This document shows, piece after piece, positions 40,010-47,229 of a DNA stretch of 51,716 bases. The notes below the pieces were generated by a model. That model worked only from the letters and a program-made list of their open reading frames with translations, ran no database searches and had not been told where the DNA came from. The position numbers were made by a program, and so were the translations under genes. This DNA comes from Bacteroidales bacterium. GTDB taxonomy: Bacteria; Bacteroidota; Bacteroidia; Bacteroidales; FEN-979. Where the stretch lies: contig JANXZO010000064.1 in the NCBI GenBank assembly GCA_025355465.1, forward strand, positions 1 to 51,716, in the 5' to 3' direction. Each line of letters opens with the position of its first letter. The stretch's first letter is position 1.

Positions 40010-40294
40010 TTACCTCAGCAGATAATCAAAGTAGGTGAGTCCGATCACCAGTGCATAGATGGCAAGAACAACGATTACCAGGACACGGAACAGACTTGAT
40101 TCGTACTTGAGATGCATAAACCAGGTAAGCACGATATAAGCCTTTACCGAAGCAATGACCAGGGCGACAAGAACAGTTAGTGCCGAGAGGTCAATCCAGG
40201 TTACCGTGATGGTAACGAAGGTGAGAAAAAGCAATGCAATCAGAACCCATAAATAGGTCCGGTACGAAGTTATGTGAACAGATTCAGCAGTCAT
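40010..40294 (-). CDS. Cytochrome c oxidase subunit IV family protein
   Basis: The 94-residue product has three membrane segments and the conserved segment KAYIVLTWFMHLKYE typical of the small subunit IV of caa3/quinol oxidases. It stabilises the oxidase complex and has no cofactor. It lies between subunit III (95 nt upstream) and subunit II (107 nt downstream) in the same operon. Confidence 0.9.
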   Translation of the reverse strand: MTAESVHITSYRTYLWVLIALLFLTFVTITVTWIDLSALTVLVALVIASVKAYIVLTWFMHLKYESSLFRVLVIVVLAIYALVIGLTYFDYLLR

Positions 40295-40301
40295 CTCTTT
40301 T

Positions 40302-40356
40302 GATTTCAGATTTATGATTTGATAAACTCACACAGTCAATTATTTCGCCATTTGGC
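40302..40356 (-). repeat. Copy 2 of the 16-bp repeat and a TTTCGC-type octamer in the gap before subunit IV
   Basis: GATTTCAGATTTATGA (40302-40317) repeats the copy near coxB exactly. TTTCGCCA (40343-40350) resembles the TTTCGCTA octamer array upstream of subunit III. GC-rich text with GCTCCG motifs (40355-40385) fills the remainder of the gap. Confidence 0.5.
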
Positions 40357-40389
40357 TCCGCCGAGCTCCGCTTCGCTCCGGTTCGCCAA

Positions 40390-40986
40390 TCAGGTGATCA
40401 GATAGAGCAGCGGGAACAAAAAGATCCAGATCAGGTCGACCAGATGCCAATACAGGCCTCCGTTTTCGAGCAGCACATATTTATTCGGAGTGATGGCTCC
40501 ACTTTTCACCTTCACCATGGCGATGGTAAGAACTATGGCCCCGATCACCAGGTGGAGCATGTGCAATCCGGTCATGAAAAAATAGAGACTGAAGAACATG
40601 ACACTGCCGTGGTTCAGTGTGAGCATCAGGTCGGAACCGGGATAGAGCCCGATATGGATTTTATGGCCCCATTCGAAATATTTGTTTACAAGGAAGATCC
40701 CTGCACAAACTAGCGTAACCAGGAGTAAAATGACCCCTTTTTTGCTATCCCCTTTCTGCACGGCGGTAATCGACATGGCTACTGTGGCGCTGCTTACCAG
40801 CAGGACTAAGGTGTTGACAGCTCCGATGAAGGCATTCAGGTGGTGAGCGGCCTGGTGAAAATCGGCGGAATATCCTGCGCGCATCACCGCATAGACCAGG
40901 AAAAGCCCGCCGAATAACAGTATTTCGGTGAAGATGAATATCCACATTCCCAATCTTGCACCTATATCATCGCGATGTTCTTCCAT
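40390..40986 (-). CDS. Cytochrome c oxidase subunit III
   Basis: The 198-residue product has five membrane helices with the subunit III signature GMWIFIFTEILLFGG, a V-shaped bundle motif with E and H residues (FEWGHK, TGLHMLHL) and the final HLVDLIWIFLFPLLY. This five-helix, short form is usual for caa3 and bo-type oxidases. It lies 51 nt downstream of the subunit I gene across an octamer array. Confidence 0.93.
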   Translation of the reverse strand: MEEHRDDIGARLGMWIFIFTEILLFGGLFLVYAVMRAGYSADFHQAAHHLNAFIGAVNTLVLLVSSATVAMSITAVQKGDSKKGVILLLVTLVCAGIFLVNKYFEWGHKIHIGLYPGSDLMLTLNHGSVMFFSLYFFMTGLHMLHLVIGAIVLTIAMVKVKSGAITPNKYVLLENGGLYWHLVDLIWIFLFPLLYLIT

Positions 40987-41016
40987 AGAAGTTGATTTAT
41001 TAATTGTTTTTCGTCA

Positions 41017-41043
41017 TTTCGCTATTTCGCTATTTCGCTATTT
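41017..41043 (-). repeat. Octamer array TTTCGCTA between CoxA and subunit III
   Basis: Three perfect 8-bp units of TTTCGCTA (41017-41040) and a partial fourth run into the coxA stop codon (41038-41040). The subunit III start is at 40986, so the array is its upstream region. Related TTTCGC text occurs at 34376 and 40343. Confidence 0.7.
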
Positions 41044-42648
41044 ATAATCGTAGGGTTCTTCATCGGGTCCCATTTCCGGCATTACATCAAAATTTTCGAC
41101 CGGCGGGGGTGACGGGATCGTCCATTCCAGGGTACTTCCTCCCCAGGGATTTGCCGGCGCTTTGGCACCGTTCTTTTGAAAGAGATTATACAGCATCAGC
41201 ACAAGTCCGATGGCAAGTAATATTCCACCATAGAAAGAGAGTTGCATTCCAAAGGTAAACTGCGGAAGATAGTCGAAATACCTCCGTGGCATACCCATCA
41301 AACCGATGATGAACTGGGGAAAGTAAAGCAGGTTGAAACCAGCGAAAAGGAAGACGAAGGCAATGTTGGCGAGTTTAAAATTATACATCCTTCCATACAT
41401 TTTCGGATACCAGTAGTGCAATGCAGCAAAGAAGGCAAAACCAACACCTCCGAAAACGATATAGTGGAAGTGAGCAACAACATAAGCGGTGTCGTGAACG
41501 TGGATATTCGTGGCCAAAGAGCCAAGCGACAAACCCGTTAGTCCGCCGATCATGAACAGGAAAATAAACCCGAGGGAATAAAGGAAAGGCGGTTTGACGT
41601 CGATCGAACCTTTGTACATGGTCGTTACCCAGTTAAATACCTTGATGGCGCTGGGCACGGCAACCAGAAAAGTAAGGAGTGAGAATATCCAGCGGGCGGT
41701 ACTGCTCATGCCTGAGGTGAACATGTGGTGTGCCCATACAAAGTACCCTACAAAAGCGATGGCCATACTCGACAAAGCAATGGCTTTGTATCCGAACACC
41801 CTGCGTTGCGAAAAGGTAGGAATGATCTCCGTTACAACACCCATGGCAGGAAGTATCATAATGTACACCGCAGGATGGGAATATATCCAGAAGAGGTGCT
41901 GATAAAGTACCGGGTCTCCACCAAGATTGGGGTCGAAAAAACCGATCCTCAACGTTCGCTCCGCAATGATCATCAGCAGGGTGATACCCACGATCGGGGT
42001 GGCAAGTACCTGGATCCATGCAGTGGCATAAACCGCCCATGGGAAAAGAGGCATTTTGAAAAAGGTCATCCCTGGTGCCCGTAACCTGTGTATGGTAACA
42101 ATAAAGTTCAAACCGGTAAGGATTGATGAGAAACCAAGTACAAATGCTCCCAGCACCGCGGCAATTACGTTGGTATGGGTCGTAACACTGTAGGGCGCAT
42201 AAAACGTCCATCCGGTGTCTGGCGGACCGTCGCCCATGAATTGGGATGAGAGGGCAATGGCAGCGCCAAGGATGAACAGGTACCAGGAGAAAAGATTCAA
42301 CCGTGGAAAAGCCACATCTTTGGCCCCGATCATAATGGGCATGGCAAAGTTGCCGAAAACCGCAGCCAGTCCGGGAATGACGACGGTAAAAATCATGATG
42401 ATACCATGCAGCGTAAACAAACCGTTGTATACCTGCGGCCCGTAAAACTGCTGACCGGGCCGGAATAATTCCAGACGCATTAGTTCTCCCAGAATTACGC
42501 CGACAATAAAAAAGACCATCATGGCATACATATACATCAGGCCGATTCTCTTGTGGTCGGTGGTGGTAAGCCAGCCTAACAGGCCTTTATATTTGCCCCT
42601 GTATTCGAGGTAACTCGGTTCGGGATGGTGGATGTTTTCCGCAGTCAT
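41038..42648 (-). CDS. coxA: Cytochrome c oxidase subunit I, A2-type
   Basis: The 536-residue product has 12 helices and the haem-copper ligand set: FTLHG in helix II, the CuB and cross-linked tyrosine motif WIYSHPAVY near residues 250-258, HHMFTSGM, and HFHYIVFGG for the haem ligands. The motif YSHPAV in place of the A1-type GHPEV marks the A2 subfamily, as in the Rhodothermus caa3 enzyme, which replaces the proton-channel glutamate with Tyr-Ser. It reduces O2 to water and pumps protons. The gene starts 1 nt after the SCO1 stop. Confidence 0.97.
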   Translation of the reverse strand: MTAENIHHPEPSYLEYRGKYKGLLGWLTTTDHKRIGLMYMYAMMVFFIVGVILGELMRLELFRPGQQFYGPQVYNGLFTLHGIIMIFTVVIPGLAAVFGNFAMPIMIGAKDVAFPRLNLFSWYLFILGAAIALSSQFMGDGPPDTGWTFYAPYSVTTHTNVIAAVLGAFVLGFSSILTGLNFIVTIHRLRAPGMTFFKMPLFPWAVYATAWIQVLATPIVGITLLMIIAERTLRIGFFDPNLGGDPVLYQHLFWIYSHPAVYIMILPAMGVVTEIIPTFSQRRVFGYKAIALSSMAIAFVGYFVWAHHMFTSGMSSTARWIFSLLTFLVAVPSAIKVFNWVTTMYKGSIDVKPPFLYSLGFIFLFMIGGLTGLSLGSLATNIHVHDTAYVVAHFHYIVFGGVGFAFFAALHYWYPKMYGRMYNFKLANIAFVFLFAGFNLLYFPQFIIGLMGMPRRYFDYLPQFTFGMQLSFYGGILLAIGLVLMLYNLFQKNGAKAPANPWGGSTLEWTIPSPPPVENFDVMPEMGPDEEPYDYK

Positions 42649-42649
42649 A

Positions 42650-43456
42650 TTATTGTATTTGTGTTTTTGATTTTTTTTTGTTAGATCTGATAATCAATAC
42701 GATTAATAATATTAAGGCAAAGAAAATGATGATGGTTGCGCTTATTTTCGTCACCTGCAACGTATACCTTCTGCCTTCGGGATCGTAGTTGAAACAATAC
42801 TCTAGCACACGGTTTATGGTGGGGCGCGACTGTCCTTTCTGCGCTTCGATAAGGGCCATCTTGAGGTCGAACGGCAAAAATGTCGTGCCATAAAGGTACC
42901 GGGTGATCTTGCCCGTGGGACTGAGAATCACAATACACGAAGGATGAATATAATCAACGCCTGCCTGCTTGTAAAAAAATCCTGCAGCATTGGTAAGCTT
43001 GTGTATACTGGCGCTGTCGCCGGTAAGGTAGTGCCAGCTTCCTGCGTACGGTTTGCTTTTAGTGCGCAGGTAATTCTGTTTTTTCTGGATGGCTTCAGCC
43101 GGTGTATCATTGGGGTTGAAACTTACCGTGATCACATCAAAATCTTTACCGAGCTGCATGTCAACCCGTTGCATTACATCCGAGAGTCCGCTCAGCAATG
43201 CCGGGCAGATCCCCGGGCAGGCATAATAAACGAATGACAGTATGGTGGGCTTGTTTACGAGGGTACCAAGGGCTACCGGTGCAGACTGCTCATCATCGAA
43301 GATAAGTTTAAGTGGAATGATACTGTCAAGTTTCTCAACAACACCTACTTCAGTATCTTTCATGTCCTGGGCAGAAGCCCCGGTGATCATGCTTCCTGTA
43401 AGCAATATCAGCAAGCCGATAGACAAAAATTTCGTTCTCATAAAGCTGCCAGTCAT
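42650..43456 (-). CDS. SCO1/SenC family copper chaperone
   Basis: The 268-residue product has a signal peptide, a thioredoxin-like domain with the copper-binding CPGIC motif (CxxxC) and the distal histidine in DYIHPS, and a C-terminal membrane helix followed by a basic tail. SCO proteins deliver copper to the CuA site of oxidase subunit II. The two cysteines and the histidine are all present. The ATG at 43441 is an alternative start giving a tidy signal peptide. It is next to coxA with 1-nt spacing. Confidence 0.93.
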   Translation of the reverse strand: MTGSFMRTKFLSIGLLILLTGSMITGASAQDMKDTEVGVVEKLDSIIPLKLIFDDEQSAPVALGTLVNKPTILSFVYYACPGICPALLSGLSDVMQRVDMQLGKDFDVITVSFNPNDTPAEAIQKKQNYLRTKSKPYAGSWHYLTGDSASIHKLTNAAGFFYKQAGVDYIHPSCIVILSPTGKITRYLYGTTFLPFDLKMALIEAQKGQSRPTINRVLEYCFNYDPEGRRYTLQVTKISATIIIFFALILLIVLIIRSNKKKSKTQIQ

Positions 43457-43462
43457 TAATTA

Positions 43463-43497
43463 TCAGTTGTCAGTTGTCAGTTTTCAATTTTCGATTG
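43463..43497 (-). repeat. Heptamer array upstream of the SCO1 gene
   Basis: Five 7-bp units (TCAGTTG, TCAGTTG, TCAGTTT, TCAATTT, TCGATTG on the plus strand) end 7 nt before the SCO1 start. The array overlaps the DoxX stop codon (43484-43486). It is the same unit family as the arrays before tsf and the TlpA-like gene, in the opposite orientation to the gene. Confidence 0.65.
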
Positions 43498-43864
43498 TCC
43501 TCCCATACATCCCGGCAATCATCAGCGCACCACCCATCAGCGCGGTATCCTTCAGGAGTTCGATCATTGCAAGGATAGAAATGGCTTTTTCGGGACTGAA
43601 TAGCTGCGGGATATGGATGGCACAAATAAAAATAAGGAGAAGCAGTGCAAGGAGCAGACAGGAAATTTTGATGAATTTATTTGCAATGATCGAGATTGAG
43701 GCAGCGATGAGGGCAAGCCCTGTTATGATCACAGTAAATCCGCCGCCGGCAATAAAAGAGGTTGAGACCCCGACATAATAGCTGTACATCAGGAAATGGT
43801 TCAGCCCCAGGATGCCGAACGGAATTGCGAATAAAATGCGACCGATTGTTTTAAGATGTTGCAT
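43484..43864 (-). CDS. DoxX-like four-helix membrane protein
   Basis: The 126-residue product has four membrane helices and the DoxX-family pattern GRILFAIPFGILGLNHFL near the start and a central helix pair. DoxX proteins are linked to quinone or thiosulfate oxidation in archaea, and the wider family has unclear roles in redox homeostasis. It is 10 nt after the cytochrome c gene and 27 nt before SCO1, inside the respiratory operon. Confidence 0.82.
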   Translation of the reverse strand: MQHLKTIGRILFAIPFGILGLNHFLMYSYYVGVSTSFIAGGGFTVIITGLALIAASISIIANKFIKISCLLLALLLLIFICAIHIPQLFSPEKAISILAMIELLKDTALMGGALMIAGMYGRTIEN

Positions 43865-43874
43865 CCTGATCAGT

Positions 43875-44783
43875 TTAAGTTCTGTTTAACTTCCGGATAC
43901 CGATAACCGAAATGACAATGGAAATGATGATCGACCAGACTACGATGACCGAGATGGTATAAGCCAGGATGATCCAGACAGGGGCTTTGTCGCGGGTTGA
44001 CCACCAGGCTCTTGTTTCGGTGAGACCAGGCTTATTTGTCGGGACCCCGATTGCATAGGTGGAGGTAACGGGCGATGAGGAGATGGATCCGCTGGCATCG
44101 TTTACCCGGCAAATCAGTTCGACTTTGCCCTCCTTGTCACCAGGCAGATCCGTGGGGAAATCGAATAACACGAGGCCTTGTTTGCCTGTTGTTTTAGGAT
44201 CACCCAATTGCATGTTCCCAAAATAGCGCTTGACAAACAGCATGATACCAATTCCTTCGGAGGCAACCATGGTCCGCTCTTTGGTAAGCTCCGTTGCAAA
44301 TACTTTCACCTTTTTCTGCACAGAATCATAGGTCATCTGGAGTTTCACTACTTTACCTGTAAAAACCCCTTTCCCTGCGGGATTGGGTTGAACATATTTA
44401 GGGTTGAATGTTCTCAGGAAAGAGATAACCCACCAGCGCTCGTCCTCCGATAGTATGTTGCGGAACTCAGGCATGGGAGCCTTGCCGGTGGTGATCCGGT
44501 AAAAGAGTTCACCGTCGCTCTGTTTCTGTGCCTTGACCATGGCGAGATCGCCCGGAGGCGGGCTTAGTTGTTTCACCCAATTGTCTTTTCCGGGCATACC
44601 ATGACACGAAACACAGTTCTTGGTATAGATTCCCTCACCCTGTTTCTGCAAATCGGGCGAAAACATGAACGGGGCAACTTTGCCTTTCTGATCGTCGGGT
44701 ACAACCCACTGTTGTGCCGATGTTCGCATCAGCGAAGCCCAACAGATGATGAAAATGAATAAAAGCAGGTTTCTGAAACGCAT
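43875..44783 (-). CDS. Membrane-anchored monohaem cytochrome c
   Basis: The 302-residue product has a signal peptide, a mono-haem domain with CVSCH near residue 57 and a candidate Met ligand in APMPEF. A beta-rich middle region and a C-terminal membrane helix (about residues 272-298) follow. The haem domain is related to the periplasmic cytochrome encoded at 51095: both have (Q/S)DGE(L/I)FY, M-P and a C-terminal W-x-x-(V/L)-x-(F/Y) helix. It lies between NrfD and DoxX and is the likely electron exit from the Fe-S/NrfD module. Confidence 0.9.
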   Translation of the reverse strand: MRFRNLLLFIFIICWASLMRTSAQQWVVPDDQKGKVAPFMFSPDLQKQGEGIYTKNCVSCHGMPGKDNWVKQLSPPPGDLAMVKAQKQSDGELFYRITTGKAPMPEFRNILSEDERWWVISFLRTFNPKYVQPNPAGKGVFTGKVVKLQMTYDSVQKKVKVFATELTKERTMVASEGIGIMLFVKRYFGNMQLGDPKTTGKQGLVLFDFPTDLPGDKEGKVELICRVNDASGSISSSPVTSTYAIGVPTNKPGLTETRAWWSTRDKAPVWIILAYTISVIVVWSIIISIVISVIGIRKLNRT

Positions 44784-44801
44784 AGTTCAGGGGTTATTTT
44801 A

Positions 44802-46127
44802 TTATTTATCGCTATTAAAAGGCTCAATACCACGTTCTTTTGCAGTCTCATAAATCGGGATGACCGGGAAGAACTTCGAAATGATGGTAATGATCATCAA
44901 TACAAGGATAAAAGGCGCTATGGTAATGAGGCTTTCAACCAGTGTGGGTGAATAAACCATGAAATTCGCCGGAACATGCTGGATGGGCAGGAAAGGATGT
45001 TCCTGAGTCGGAATCACAATAAGGTAACGCTTGAACCAGGCGCCGACGATGACGGCAATGGAAATCAGCATCATGGGCAAAGGTCTGCGAAACCAGCTGA
45101 AAATGAGCAGTATGATTGGGAGAACAAGGCCGCCCAACTGAACCAGCCAGAACATCAGGGCTTCACCACCCGAGAAGAGTTCATGAAGGTGCAGCGCGTC
45201 TGCTTTCTTAAGTTTAAAGGCCGGTACAAGGTACTCATTGATGTTGAAATAGAGATAGATCAGGCACATCAGCACCAGCACCTTACCCATCCGGTCGAAA
45301 TGCAGGTCCTGGATGTAATCCTGCAATTTATAACTGCTGCGAAAGAAATACATGGCGATAATTACGGCAGCACAGCCAGCTACGAAAGCGCCCGAAACGA
45401 AATAGGGTCCGAAAATGGTACTGTCCCATCCGGGTCGCGTTGTGAATGCAAAGAGCCATGATGTAACGGTGTGGATGCTCAGGGCGGCGGGAATGAGGAT
45501 GATCGACAGGGTGCGGATGGAACGGTGTATGATCCGGTTCTGTTCGGGCGTGTCGGCATAGTTGAGCGACAGCACATTGTAAATTGGCCTCAGCCAGGCT
45601 GGCAGAAGCTGGGCTTTCTTCCTGAGAATGGCAATATCTGCGATCATGGGCAGAAAAAGCAGCAGGATGCTGAGAACGAGGTAAGTAGTTACAACAGTCA
45701 CGTCCCAGAGGATGGGCGATTGAACCCGTCCATAGATAAAGACATAGGCTAAGCGCTCGGGGCGGCCCATGTCGGAAATAATGACCAGTCCCGCCACTGC
45801 GGCAAATGCCACGGCAATGGTCTCGGCGATCCTTACCAGCGGTGTGATCCATTTTACTCCGATCAGCCCCAGAACAGCACTGATGAGCATTCCGATGAGG
45901 CTGGAGGCCACGAAAAATACAAAGTTGGAGAGATAGATGCCCCAGGAGACATAATCCCTGATACCGGCTACACCCAACCCCTGTTTCAGCTGTAATCCAT
46001 ATGCGTAAAGACAAACGCACAAGGCAACCGTCAGAAATCCCATCCAGACAAGGAATCCCTTGTTGATCCGGATGTGATGGCTGAGATCCAGGGTAAGCTT
46101 TTCAAATGTCGTTTTATTGTTGTCCAT
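44802..46127 (-). CDS. NrfD/PsrC-family quinol-interacting membrane subunit
   Basis: The 441-residue product has about ten membrane helices and the family features: WGIYLSNFVFF, then an R-x-AE-T motif, DMGRPERL and LQSPILWD-like (VQSPILWD). NrfD/PsrC/ActC proteins bind menaquinol and pass electrons to a partner Fe-S protein without haem. The ATG at 46127 is preferred to the TTG at 46136. It is 23 nt after the Fe-S protein gene and 18 nt before the cytochrome c gene. No catalytic molybdopterin subunit is in the cluster, so electrons probably go to cytochrome c. Confidence 0.93.
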   Translation of the reverse strand: MDNNKTTFEKLTLDLSHHIRINKGFLVWMGFLTVALCVCLYAYGLQLKQGLGVAGIRDYVSWGIYLSNFVFFVASSLIGMLISAVLGLIGVKWITPLVRIAETIAVAFAAVAGLVIISDMGRPERLAYVFIYGRVQSPILWDVTVVTTYLVLSILLLFLPMIADIAILRKKAQLLPAWLRPIYNVLSLNYADTPEQNRIIHRSIRTLSIILIPAALSIHTVTSWLFAFTTRPGWDSTIFGPYFVSGAFVAGCAAVIIAMYFFRSSYKLQDYIQDLHFDRMGKVLVLMCLIYLYFNINEYLVPAFKLKKADALHLHELFSGGEALMFWLVQLGGLVLPIILLIFSWFRRPLPMMLISIAVIVGAWFKRYLIVIPTQEHPFLPIQHVPANFMVYSPTLVESLITIAPFILVLMIITIISKFFPVIPIYETAKERGIEPFNSDK

Positions 46128-46150
46128 GGAAATCAAATAATTTGATGTGA

Positions 46151-47122
46151 CTATACCTTTTCCGGTTGGTTATCTTTGGCCTCTTCAAAGGGGAAGAGAC
46201 GGTTTTTTGGAGGCAGGTAATAAACCCTTGGTTTTGTCCCTAATTCAGCCATCAACTGATAGCCACCGTTATCGCGCAGGAGCTTGCTGAGTCTAACCGT
46301 CTCCTTTGTAGTTCCGTTGGTTACGGCATCCTCGTTTTCGTCGCCGAAGTAATAAACACCATTCGGACAGGCCGAAACGCAATATGGCAGCTTCCCTTCG
46401 CGACATCGGTCGGCGCTGAACAGGCATTTGGAAATGGTGCCCAGTTTTTGAGGAACATTAAGCTCAACATTGTACACAAGATCCTTGTCTTTCTCAGCAT
46501 CTTTCGGGGTAAGCCAGTTGAAGATACGGGCAGAATAAGGACATGCCGCCATGCAGAACCGGCAACCGATGCACCTTTCGTTATCAATCAGCACAATTCC
46601 GTCGGGTCGCTTATAGGTGGCATCTACCGGGCACACAGCCACACATGGCGGATTGTCGCAGTGCTGACAGTTCTTTGGCATATGATAGGGAGCCGTGTCA
46701 GGAGAATCCTTCATCTGCAGGGTATTCATATGGTACTGCTCGGGTTTCAGATGATGGGCGTCCTGGCATGCGCTGACACACTGGCGGGCATTACGGCAGT
46801 GCGAGAGGTCAATGACCATAACCCATCGTTTACCGGGAATTCCTTCACGGCCATGTGATTGCAACAGGTCGAGTCCGCTTTTTGACCGGGCCTTTATCTC
46901 CAGGGAATCAACTTCCACCAGTTTTCCGTCCTGGGTAAGCAGGATCTTACTCTGTCCGCTCGCCTCTTTTTTGGCTTCGAATATGTGACCGGAATAGAGT
47001 GCTGCGGCTCCGGTGGCAGCGCCAACACCTACTAAACCAAGGTTCTTCAGAAAGTCCCGCCGTGAACTGCCCTTGTCTTTCCCGTCATCGTGATTGGGGC
47101 CATGGGTACTGTGATCTTCCAT
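46151..47122 (-). CDS. Tat-exported 4Fe-4S ferredoxin subunit (NrfC/PsrB-like)
   Basis: The 323-residue product has a twin-arginine signal SRRDFLKNLG near residues 21-30 and a hydrophobic h-region. Four cysteine clusters follow (CRNARQCVSAC, CQHCDNPPCVAVC, CIGCRFCMAAC, and C-x-x-x-x-DRC with CVSAC). This is the four-cluster layout of PsrB, NrfC, DmsB and the Fe-S part of ActB. It is the first gene of the ten-gene cluster, with a -7 promoter element upstream. Tat export places it in the periplasm against NrfD. Confidence 0.95.
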   Translation of the reverse strand: MEDHSTHGPNHDDGKDKGSSRRDFLKNLGLVGVGAATGAAALYSGHIFEAKKEASGQSKILLTQDGKLVEVDSLEIKARSKSGLDLLQSHGREGIPGKRWVMVIDLSHCRNARQCVSACQDAHHLKPEQYHMNTLQMKDSPDTAPYHMPKNCQHCDNPPCVAVCPVDATYKRPDGIVLIDNERCIGCRFCMAACPYSARIFNWLTPKDAEKDKDLVYNVELNVPQKLGTISKCLFSADRCREGKLPYCVSACPNGVYYFGDENEDAVTNGTTKETVRLSKLLRDNGGYQLMAELGTKPRVYYLPPKNRLFPFEEAKDNQPEKV

Positions 47123-47152
47123 AAAAATGTGATTATTTCAACAACACATATG

Positions 47153-47160
47153 CAAATATA
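47153..47160 (-). promoter_or_regulatory. Candidate -7 element for the respiratory operon
   Basis: TATATTTG on the minus strand, 30 nt before the Fe-S protein start, matches TAnnTTTG. No TTTG is found at the -33 position. The rest of the 107-nt gap to the DUF5686 gene is A/T-rich with weak dyads only. Confidence 0.45.
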
Positions 47161-47229
47161 AATAATTCCTGATACGTCCTCCGGGAGCTCAGAGAATTTA
47201 GGAAAATTATAAATTTTAAATGATGAAAC

